DNA from: Mansonella perstans
Lineage: Eukaryota > Nematoda > Chromadorea > Rhabditida > Onchocercidae
Length of the DNA stretch: 64,000 nucleotides
NCBI GenBank assembly: GCA_037074765.1
Contig: JBAMDO010000002.1
Span: 62,001 to 126,000 of the forward strand
Direction of reading: 5' to 3'
Under the pieces are notes generated by a model. It was not told the origin of the DNA. It saw only the letters and a program-made list of their open reading frames with translations, and did not search any database. Of this stretch, positions 1 through 9,843 are shown in pieces; within the stretch, counting starts at the first letter, position 1; each line of letters begins with the position of its first letter. The translations under genes were made by a program, and so were the position numbers.

Positions 1-825
1 AAATCTATGGTAGGAGGGAATAAACGGAATGTAGTGATTATATGAAAGGATATTTCTGCAAATAGCTTATACAATGGAAGGAAAAGTTGGAGAGTGAGTA
101 AGTTTTCCCAATTATAGTACTTATCGAATATTAAAAGTTTCCAAAATTAAAATCAATCGATCAACAAATCGCCCATAGAATTTTTATAAGTACTATAATA
201 ATCTAAAATATATTATCAGATTCCTGGAAATCGTGCAATTATTTACTTTTCATGAATAGCTGGATTAAATTTCACTGAAACATAACAGAGTAAAAATGTT
301 CCGAAAAACTAATAGTTCAATTAATCAAGTACTGGCCGAATTAATTAGCGATTTGTAAAATAACTGGTAATTTTGAAATCACTAATTCTTTTTTTAAAAC
401 TTTCATTTTAAAAAACATCAAAAGAAACAAAAAAAAAGAAGGAAAAATGACAAAATTATGTAAGTGCTGCAAATGTTTACATATTTTAGCATCGAAAAAA
501 ATAAAATTTAAAAAAAATTTCAAAATTGTCAATTATTTTACAAAGTGTTAATTAGTTCTGCCAGTTTTTTCACACTATGAGATTCTTCCCAAATCTCTTT
601 ATTCTTTATCATATTTATTATATTTTCACTATAATATTAGATAATTGAAAGAAAAATTTCACAAAAATCAAGTTTTTGTTTTTTGAAATGAATTCACAAG
701 TCAAATTCTGAATACTGATCTTGCAAATAAGAGAATGAATAAATAATAATAAAGGGGAAAATAGAACAGATGAACGAACGTATCGCACAATTTTAAGAAT
801 AAATAATGGCTACCAAATTAATTAC
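1..825. other. No gene recognised at left edge
   Basis: AT-rich sequence with short homopolymer runs. No exon with convincing splice borders was found. If the minus-strand exon just to the right is real, later exons of that gene should lie here or beyond the left edge, but none could be picked out. Confidence 0.5.
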
Positions 826-967
826 CTTGAGACAACAGTTTTCATCGGATACATCGTAAACGGCCATAAAGTTCCATCGTTCCGCGTTAAGCTTGATTGC
901 GTATTGATTCCTCGTCTCTTCTGTGCCGTTAAGTATGCCTTTGATTTTTGTTCGTTTAATCTTTTGA
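826..967 (-). CDS. Possible internal exon of an unidentified gene
   Basis: On the minus strand a TTAATTAATCAG acceptor (ending at 968) is followed by 142 bases of less AT-rich sequence and an AAG|GTAATT donor. One frame is open throughout and reads as ordinary protein (for example NQYAIKLNAERWNFMAVYDV), ending near a Cys-Cys pair. I do not recognise the family. No start codon, stop codon or partner exon was found in the flanks, so the gene's extent is unknown. It would be transcribed divergently from the FAM162-like gene starting near 1.6 kb. It could be a chance open frame; the two good splice borders and the base composition are the only support. Confidence 0.3.
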
Positions 968-1624
968 CTGATTAATTAAGAAAGGCAAATTATCCAATTG
1001 CAAGAATGTTTACGGACTTAGTAGTGAAGTTTATAAGTTTATGCAAAAATGAATAACAAAGGTGGAAAAGTAAAGTGAATAATTAATTCTCCAGGGGAAA
1101 TTCTAGAGAATTTTTATAAATATCCAACATGAAGCTTCGGAATTTAAAATTTTCAAAGATCTTTTTTGTATTTCTTGAAAAATCTCAATGCATTTTCCAA
1201 AATATCTGGCATGAAAATAATTCTCAGATAATGTTTTCTGTTTCTCTCGCAAACTAAATTTCATTCTCATATCAGAAGAAATTTGCAAGTTTAAATTGTT
1301 GACATGGTAGACGGAATTACTCTATGGTCGTTGGGATAGGAAATGAAACTAATTTCGATCCCGTTAGCGTAATGCTTCTGTCACTTGTGTGATCTAATTG
1401 TTTCTTACTATACTTTAAAAATAAAACGTACCATTTTATTTATTGCCAGATAAAATGTTACCGTTTTATTTCGTTTTAACTAATCAGATAAGCATATTTA
1501 GAATTAGCTAATAATCTGATATTTAACGATTTATGCGTGCTAAAAGGCTGTTGGCTTCTGGCTTTACAGAAATTACGATTTTTTATATTTTGAATGGTAG
1601 AATAATTCATGGCGTTAACTACTG

Positions 1625-1632
1625 CTTTTCAG
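1625..1632 (+). promoter_or_regulatory. Probable spliced-leader acceptor
   Basis: CTTTTCAG lies three bases before an ATG at 1636 and no upstream exon is apparent, as expected for a trans-splice site. It supports 1636 as the first start codon of the next gene. Confidence 0.4.
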
Positions 1633-1635
1633 ATT

Positions 1636-2958
1636 ATGTTGCCTTGCATCCATTTTCCAAAACATCTTCCATCTTTACCATGTTACTTTGGTATACGTTA
1701 TGGATCATCGGTCACAGCCGCACCAGGTCGTATCTATTCACAGAGACACTTATTTGAAGTGAAAAAGACCATGATGAAGGTTTGTTTATTTATTTGTAAC
1801 TGCACTTATCTTTAATTTAGCCCCAACCATATTTGGATAGGACAGGTAATGTCTAATTCGTATTGGCCTGCCAGTTGAAGTAATTACGATTTCGAAATTA
1901 TGGCGCCTGAATTATATGTGGCTTCTTTGGCACTTCAATTGGTAAAACACTGCTTCTGTTTTTTTATTTCGTTTTTCCGACTGCAGAATTTCGAAATATT
2001 ATAAAGTCTTAAAAAAAAAAAATTGAAACTTGAATTGTCAACTGGTAACAACTGTTAAGGCGAATAATCCTGAAAAATATGCGTTGGCGTCGGATTTTCT
2101 GGCACATCGCGCTGATCGTCCGAAAGACTACAAACTAAACGTGTTTCCAGGTATTTTTTTAGCCATTTAGATAGATGATTTATCATTTTGCTAGGCAATA
2201 TTTTTACATGAGGCAGGTAACGATTTAATAACTTTGTCGATGTGTGTCAGCATCTTAATTCGGGGAACAGTTTTATCATATGTATTGAGATTGTTTGATT
2301 GTTGCAAACATTGTTTGGTTGATACAAAAATTTTTACCTATATTTTTTACGTTTCTCATTTTTTTCTTTCTTATCTGTTCAGTATCCTTTGGTATTCTTT
2401 GTTGTTAAGTTTGAAAGTAACCTGTTTATATGATTTACAGATCGATTCATTACTCCTTCTTCGCAACAGAAAAAACTTCTTGTTCTAACCCGGATGTACA
2501 AAAATGAATCGGATATTCCGGAACGTATCAGGTAACAAAAAGTTTTTTTCTCGTTCATTAATATTTTCATGGCAGGGAAAAGATGGCTTAAGAATGTTGA
2601 AGAGGAAAAATGAGAGAGAACTAAATAAGACCAAGTACGAAAGTTTCCAAAAATAACAGTTGTATTATTTGCAGTTTCGCTATATTCTTTTGAACAAGTG
2701 AAGATATTTATGAATTTTATTACGTCGATTAATCTAACTGATTTTTAGTTCCTTTATTTTTATAGATGTTTGGGTTCAAGAACTTGTAATTTTTTTAAAG
2801 TTGTTTTTGCACATTTCAGTGAAGTGTATATTGCAAACATGAAGGAACGTCTGAATTTTGTGGTATCACTTTTCTGTTTGGCATCACTGTCCGTTTCATT
2901 TTTTTTAACAATGAAAATGTTGAAACGCGCAAGGGTTATGGCAGTGGGAGACTCTTAA
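1636..2958 (+). CDS. FAM162-like mitochondrial membrane protein (5' end uncertain)
   Basis: The core exons are about 1900-1941, 2060-2150, 2441-2531 and 2820-2958 (TAA). They join in frame with GT/AG borders, although the acceptor at 2059 (TGTTAAG) is weak. The core shows the FAM162 (HGTD-P/E2IG5) pattern: a RPKDY box, a TRMYKNESDIPERIS box matching the family's 'GRFKKEDEIP' region, then one hydrophobic segment (VVSLFCLASLSVSFFLTMKM) followed by basic residues. In the family this is a small mitochondrial membrane protein linked to hypoxia and cell death; that role is known from vertebrates, not shown here. Starting at ATG 1900 gives 120 aa, typical for the family. Two upstream exons (1636-1779 and 1821-1845) also look coding, with an Arg-rich, presequence-like N-terminus. 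They do not connect in frame to the core; a TGA at 1876-1878 blocks the obvious path. The gene may be broken, or an exon has been missed. Confidence 0.55.
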
Positions 2959-3442
2959 AATGTTTCTGAAAGTATGTCAATGACATGTTAGGACCTATAG
3001 TGCTTTTGTATAAATCCTTATTTGGCGTGGTATTTCGCGTATGTTACCGAGAAGCGAGGAAATAAGATTTTCATTTACTTGTTTTACTATTATCTAGCTT
3101 AGACTTTTCAAATAGTTTTCTTACTCATTCCATTTGGCAATCATTTTCAAGCATTTAACTTTATATCTGTTCTTATAACTTCGTTTGCATTATTTAATCT
3201 TGTCAATTTGACTTTTTCCCATAATTTGGTTAGTTGAAAAGTGTTTCATCTATTCTTCGGTGTCAACGAGGAGGAATTCTGGGCGTTAGGATCGGAGTAT
3301 TCTTTTGTAGTGGTAGGGTTTTCAGGTTGTTGTGCATTTGCAGTATTATATTGTAAAAGAATTAATTATCGGTTATTTGGTAGAAAAAATTTTATGATGA
3401 ATTTTGTTGCTCGCTTTTTTATTACATTTTAGAATTTAATAC

Positions 3443-3457
3443 ATATATATATATATA
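3443..3457. repeat. AT dinucleotide run
   Basis: Short uninterrupted TA repeat; a simple microsatellite. Confidence 0.8.
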
Positions 3458-4874
3458 CAAATATGTTTTTCGAGGACTTTAGTTACAGATGGGTTAGTTA
3501 TTTATGATATAAATATAAATAACCTCTACTTTCTAAATTTTATTAATCTTGCGCTTTATTTCCTTCATCAGTAAAGTCATGTAATTTTCGCACTTATTGT
3601 TCTTGATAGCGTTGAATTAGTATTAATAGTAGTAGTAAGATATGGAACTAAATCTAGATGAATATGGCAACCTTTGGTTCCTCTTTTCATTTGATATACA
3701 TCAATATGTTTGAGATAGAAATAACTATTTTCGAGATTACTGCGCAATTAGTTTACTCGTGTATATCATATTTTTGCCTTACGGCATTGTGTGTATGCAA
3801 AATTTTAGAACAGATGTTCATTTGTTCACTAAATAGAGTCTAATGAAGTCATTTCATTCATTAAATTTATTAACAGTTAAGCAGTATCGTGCTGAAAATA
3901 TTTTTTAATGAAAGATTATAATCATTGCATTTTACTAGTTGGATATTCATATCGTAAATAAACAGAGATATATTTTATCGATCTGAAAGCTGATTTTGTG
4001 ATTCTACTGGGTTTGAAACTGGTATTGAAATAATGTTTTTGTACTATAATAAAAGTCTTAATTAGATTAGAAACAATCAAAAAGTTATGAGAAATGAAAT
4101 AAAAATTTCATCGTTGTTTGTAAACGCCATGTGAATTTTGTCAGACCAGTAAATAATTGTGCAGCTTTTTCAAATTGCAATTTAATGCACATTTTGAAGT
4201 TGCAAAGAAAGGAATAAAAGATATAGACGGTATAACTATCAAATTCTAGAAAGTAAATTGGAAATTCGCAATTATTGAAGTTATTCGAGTTGCAAATTTT
4301 TTGTTAGTTTTTAAATATTTGTGGGAGATAAAATTTTGATCTATAATACCTGCACATCAGTTCTCAAAAATGGATCATGATGTAACTGATGTGCATCATT
4401 TTGCATTATTTAGTAATTGCGATAGTTAAAAAAAAATGATAGAAGAATGTTTTCCACTTTGCATTCATTAGATTATCGTTATCAAGAATTACAGATCTTT
4501 GTAGTTGACAGGATTTCAATGAAATGTTCAATGCAGGCATTAACTTATCCAGTTGAGTCCCTCAACAGTTTCACGGATGAACTGTTTGAGATTTATATTA
4601 TTACCTTAAAATATCTTCCAGAAAATAGCTCGTTGTGAATTGAAAATAAGACAGTCTGAACAAATTACATTTCATCTTTCATTTGCTAAGAAAAAGAAAT
4701 TAGATTAAAAAAAATTATTGTGATTATTTTCCATTTTCATTTTTTTAAAAAAGCTTTTTTGATATGTAAACAGTTTTAAATTGTTTCTCAATTTTGTGTC
4801 ACGAGAGAAAGAAAGCTAATAGGATGATGTGTCAAAGTTTCGCTTTCCATTTGAACCAAAATAAGATTTCATTT

Positions 4875-5062
4875 CACTATGTAATAAACTGGAAAGGCAG
4901 TAATACTTAAAATTTCACTTTCACTATGTAATAAACTAGAAGGGCGATAATAATTAAAATTTTGATTTCACTATGTAATAAACTGGAAAGGCAGTAATAA
5001 TTAAAATTTCACTTTCATTATATAATAAGCTGGAAAACTGGAACGGCAATTAAAATAATAGT
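4875..5062 (+). repeat. 47-bp tandem repeat, about four copies
   Basis: The phrase CACTATGTAATAAACTGG restarts at 4875, 4922, 4969 and, in degenerate form, 5016, which is an exact 47-bp period. Copies differ at several positions (AAACTGG versus AAACTAG). It lies in intergenic DNA. Confidence 0.85.
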
Positions 5063-5594
5063 AATATTCAGTGGTTGAAATGTATTCCTAATACCAGTTT
5101 TCAAATGCTTATTCATTCAACATTGTAATTTTACTTGCTTTTGAAATTTAGAAATGCTTAAAATTATTAGCGAGAAGCATTAAAACGATAAGTAGCAATT
5201 AATGCATAAGTGACGTGAAAAAACATTAATGAATGTGAGAAGTTGTAGTGGAAATTAATTGAAAGTTATGGTTAAATTATTAAATATTTAATGATGGCAT
5301 AAGCAGTTTTGAGAAAAAATTTTTTTAAAAAATTGTTCAAAGATTTTTGTAGAAAAAAGTTGTTTGAAAATTTTCAAAGATTAATCGATTAAATAATTTA
5401 ATGATGAAATAGTATTTACCTAATTAATCAATTTATCATTCAGAATTTAAAAATGAATTGTAAAACAGATGTTAGAATGATGGTATTTGAAATTAATTTG
5501 ACAAATACTTGAATTAAGTAAAATTTGGGAAAAATGAAAATATTGAATTGATAAGAGATGAGAAAATTAAAACATCAACCGACTAAGTATTTCT

Positions 5595-5657
5595 TGGAGG
5601 AGGGGAAGGAGGCAGAGTGAGAGAGAGAGAGAGAAAGGTAAAGGGAGAAAATACGGC
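5595..5657 (+). repeat. GA-rich polypurine tract
   Basis: Almost pure purine on the plus strand, including an uninterrupted GAGAGAGAGAGAGA run, followed by more purine-rich sequence to about 5800. No gene is associated. Confidence 0.8.
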
Positions 5658-7906
5658 AGGGAAATCGAAATACGAAAGAGATCGAATTTTTGGCAGAAGA
5701 AATAATATTTTTAATAAAAATCTGTTGAAGTTGCATTATCTTTAATTATTACATAACAAAAATAAGAGAGAAATATGAGAGAGGGAGCAAGAGATAGAAA
5801 ACAAACAAGTAGAAATGCAAATTAACTCATTAAGAGTGAAAGTAAATGAAAATTTTGGAAAAAAGTAAGTTGCTGAACAAAAAAAATTAACGTGCGAGAA
5901 AATAATTGTTTAACTTTACTCTTAGCTTGATAATACTGCATTTTATGTTTATCAACAATTTTTTTCCCACGCCATGCTATTTTTAATTAGTTCAAAATTA
6001 GTGATCAAATTTTCTTATTAATTTTTTTTTCATTTAAGCAAAAAAAGAAGAATTAAACTCGAAATTAAAAGTGATGGAAACAGAAATTATTGCTTTAGTT
6101 CCAACTGAAAGTTTCAACTCATTAAGAAAAGGCTTATCACAAAAAGGTTTTCTCAAAACTTTCATTTAGCGGTTCTTTAAAGCTGAAATTATTTGCTATA
6201 TTAAGTAATTAAGGAATTTGTTGGTCAGGAATGAAACCAGGAAAGCAAAGAAAGTGGCAATGAACATTTTCACTGTTCATTGAAACGTTTCATTATCAAA
6301 ATTTTTTTTTTTAATTGAATAATTACAAAAGATGAAAGGAACAAGTTTGTTGAATACCAAGAATAGTTTGTGAAAAAAAATATAAATGAAACGAAATGGA
6401 AAAATTTTATTTGACGGTGATTTAATTAAAATCATAACATAGCAATTAGTTTTTGCTAATCGTCCAATAAGTTATTAATAAAAATTACAGATAGATAAAA
6501 AATAATCAATCACTTTCACTGCAATATGTAATATGAAAGATTTGTAAAAAATTCTCAGAAAAAAAGTAATATTCAAAAAATTATATCCAAATCAATTTTT
6601 GATGACAATAACCTGCTAAACAATTCTTTTTCAAGAAAAAATCGGATTTTTAATTCCGGCTTTTCTGTGAACACAAATTTATCCGTTTTCTAAAGCAACC
6701 GTAAAAGAAAGTTTAATTTGGTTTTAGCTATTTTTATAACAAAAAAAAGCTCGAAATAACCTAAAATGATTGATGCAGTCGTAAAGTAACACTTGCCACA
6801 ATTTAGTCTATCGATAAGCTTAATTTCGATAGGACATACCTATCTAAAGGCAACATTTGAAATTGAAGTAATATTTGTATTTAAAAAGAGCAAAAATTAC
6901 ATTTTAATTTAACAAAAACAAAAAGAATATTTCTTTAATAAAATAAAACTTTGATAAAAAATATAAATTTTAAAAAAAGTTCTATGAATTGAAAAATTCT
7001 GTACTGCTTATGATAATTCAATCAAAAATCAAATTTTTTTTTCAAAACATTTCAAGAAAATAAAAATTAAAATTAAACGAAAAAATTTTTTTCCATTAAA
7101 TCAAGATGTCAATTAATTGTCATTAATTTTAATCTGGAACTTAAAATAAAAAATAGAAACTGAATTTGAATTTGGGAACTGCTCGAATTAATCCACCGTG
7201 CTTAAATTCCATTCCTGTTTGTTCACATCAGTTTCATAGTTTTAACTTTCTTAATTTCAAAATGGAACTGAAAATTTATGAAATCAATGATATAAAATGA
7301 AAATTTTATGACGAAATTTTTGCTATATTTACTTTATTTAAAATTTCCATCTAGTTGCAACAAATACAATAGTTTAATTGAAAATTAAAAATTTCAACTG
7401 ACATGGGTAGAGAAGGAGAAAAGGAAAGGATCATGAGGTTTTTAATGTCAAATGATGAGGACAACGGATTGCAAGTAAAATTAAAATTGTTAAATAGTAA
7501 TTTGCATAAAATTAATTGACAGGTGGATTATGAAAAGTAAATTCAATTGAAAAGCAAGATTGTCTCTGCAAAATGTCAAATTACCTAACTTCCTCAGTGT
7601 TATTAAAATTTTGAACAAATTTGTTTAAAGTTCAAATATTTATTGCAAAAATAGAAATACCTTAAAAATGTTTACCGCAAAAAGGGCAATCAAACATAAC
7701 AACAATATTAAGCATGCAAACATAAAGTTTTTTTTTCAAAAGCTGAAATTGAAATGTGAAAATTCCTTTCCATCTTTTACAACCTTTTTGTGGCAAACTT
7801 TAGAGGTAAATTTTTTTCAACAATTTTAAACTGTACTGTTCTTTGTCATAAAATATTGTTACCTTTGATTGCTGTTTTTCTTAATGAATACTTTCTTTTC
7901 ATCGTA

Positions 7907-7965
7907 CCTTCCCTCTCTCTCTTCGTCCCACCCTCTCTCTCATTCTTTTTCTTCGTTTGTTTTCT
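7907..7965 (+). repeat. CT-rich polypyrimidine tract
   Basis: Two TCTCTCTC blocks separated by CGTCCCACC, then a T/C-rich stretch. The two overlapping open frames over it encode only low-complexity Ser/Leu/Phe-rich sequence and are not genes. Confidence 0.8.
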
Positions 7966-8107
7966 TCGGTGGCAGAAAAAAACAATTTTTTTCGAAGTAT
8001 GTTTCAACGTGTATTCTAATAAAATTCATCATTGTTTTAATGAAGTCAGAAAGAACTAGATTCTTTCCGGCCTCTGAAAACTGCGATAAATTTTAAATAT
8101 GAATTAA

Positions 8108-8190
8108 CAACACACAGACACTGACAGACATACACATGTACACATACATAAAATATATGGATGAAATATACATATGTATATATATATATG
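8108..8190 (+). repeat. CA/TA-rich microsatellite-like run
   Basis: Interspersed ACACA, GACA and TACACATA words followed by a TATATATATATA run. A similar weak ACA/GATACA-rich stretch occurs just upstream of the second tyrosinase (about 19950-20010). Confidence 0.6.
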
Positions 8191-8269
8191 AAAAGAAACT
8201 TGAAAAACATTCAAAGATTCCGTTTGCTTTACCTTTTAGCAGCGGCATGCTAACATTAATGGTACGATT

Positions 8270-8580
8270 ACCTACTGAAAAACTTTTATCGGATTCTAAT
8301 TATTTGATGACAGCTTTTCAATTATATGATTGTTTGATAATAAACTTTTATCAAAGTCGGGTTATTTGATGACAGTTTCTCAATTTTCTGATTATTTGGT
8401 AATAAACTTTTATCAAACTCGGATTATTTGATAAATCAAAGACTAATTATTTGATAATAGCTTTTTAATTTTTTGATTATTTGGTAATAAACTTTTATTA
8501 AAGTCGGATTAGATGCTGAATCAAAATCTAGTTATTTAATAACAGCTTTTCAATTTTCTGATTATTTGGTAATGAATTTT
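8270..8580 (+). repeat. Degenerate tandem repeat, period about 61-84 bp
   Basis: The phrases TTTTCAATTTTCTGATTATTTGG, TAATAAACTTTTATCAAA and TCGGATTATTTGAT recur about four times. Starts of the TAATAAACTTTTAT phrase near 8338, 8400 and 8484 give spacings of about 61 and 84 bp, so one unit carries an extra piece. Confidence 0.75.
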
Positions 8581-9827
8581 TGATCCTTAACAATTTTGTT
8601 AGACAAATTTTTCGATAATTTAATTCAATTCATCAGCTATATTATTGTACTACCTCTGTTTTTTTGGTTCTGTTAAAATAAAGAAAAGGAAAAGCGAAGA
8701 TTGCGCTATTTTATTATAAGTTGAAATTTGTTTTTTTTAGAGCCCAATTTGCAAATAAATAACTGTCGAATTAATAGCAGTTTTTTCAGTTTTACAAATC
8801 TCAAAGTGTTCAAAGAAATCTTTGAAAAAGAAACAACTTCACTGCATATCTATAAAATGTTTAAAATAATTATTCATGATAACAGTTAATATTTAATAAA
8901 ATTATCAATCGCCGACTGGCATGTTTGATAAGTTGCAGCAATTTAGAATATTGGAACGTTTCACATTTCTTGTCCAGTTGCAGTTGCTCAATTAAAATTT
9001 TTTTGCTTTTTGAAAGCAACTCGTCATTATTTTGCGATGAGTCCTTGAATTGTTTTTAAAAGTTTAAATTGCTTAGTTTGTAAATTCGGCCAAGGAAATT
9101 GTTTTACTTTTATTTTTTCAAAGAAAGAAGAAGACTGTCTGTTTATTGTAAACGTAATAAAAATCAATGGAAACTTTTTCGTCATTTTTTTTTGCTTCAG
9201 TTCATTCTTATTAGAAAATTCTCGAACAAATGCCTAAGAACTTTTCTTTAGGCAGTAACATTTTAAGGCTCACTTTAAATTATCGTCCACTTCCTCCAAT
9301 GTTTTTTAGCTTTTAAATTTTTTGAAAACTGTTCAAATTCTCTCCAAGCAAATAATATAACGTTTTGATAAATACCAACATTTGTTTTGTCAAATCGATT
9401 GCGATCAAATTTGTTCGGAAGGAAAAATATTAGCAGTTCTAATATCTTTTTTGGTCAAATTCCTCGGGCTAAATTTATTTTCATTAGTTTTTTTTGGCAA
9501 TTTTCCCGAACTAATTAATCATTTGGAAATTTTGAAATTCAGGAAGTGACAGCAAATTTGAGCTAACAGATTACTTTTTTAAATGATTAATTTCTCTTTA
9601 AAAAAAAAAAAAAAGATAACAAATAATTGAAAAATTGTTGAATCAAATAACAGAAAGAAAAAGAAAGGGAAAGCTTCAGCAACTTAGTGAGAAACCGGAT
9701 TCCGAAATCAGTTAACTAGAAATCAAATGGTAATTTCCATACTATTCAGCTGTTCGCTCACTGTTACTAAAATAAAATTGTCTCTTTTTTTAAAATATCA
9801 TTAAAAAATGCAACAGATTTCAAATTT

Positions 9828-9837
9828 CAAATTTTAG
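9828..9837 (+). promoter_or_regulatory. Probable spliced-leader acceptor of tyrosinase A
   Basis: A T-rich stretch ending in ATTTTAG lies six bases before the ATG at 9844. The second tyrosinase has the same arrangement. No upstream untranslated exon is seen. Confidence 0.5.
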
Positions 9838-9843
9838 TTTAAA

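Larger units (their letters stand above)
2959..9835. other. Long gene-free stretch with simple and tandem repeats
   Basis: Nearly 7 kb between the FAM162-like gene and the first tyrosinase. Short open frames occur but none has splice borders, a recognisable motif or a partner exon. The structure seen is repetitive and is listed separately: an AT dinucleotide run, a 47-bp tandem repeat, a GA-rich tract, a CT-rich tract, a CA/TA-rich run and a 61-84 bp degenerate tandem repeat. Confidence 0.6.

Noticed and set aside
7790..8096. Two overlapping frames rich in Ser, Leu and Phe
   Set aside because: They translate the CT-rich tract; no splice borders or homology visible.
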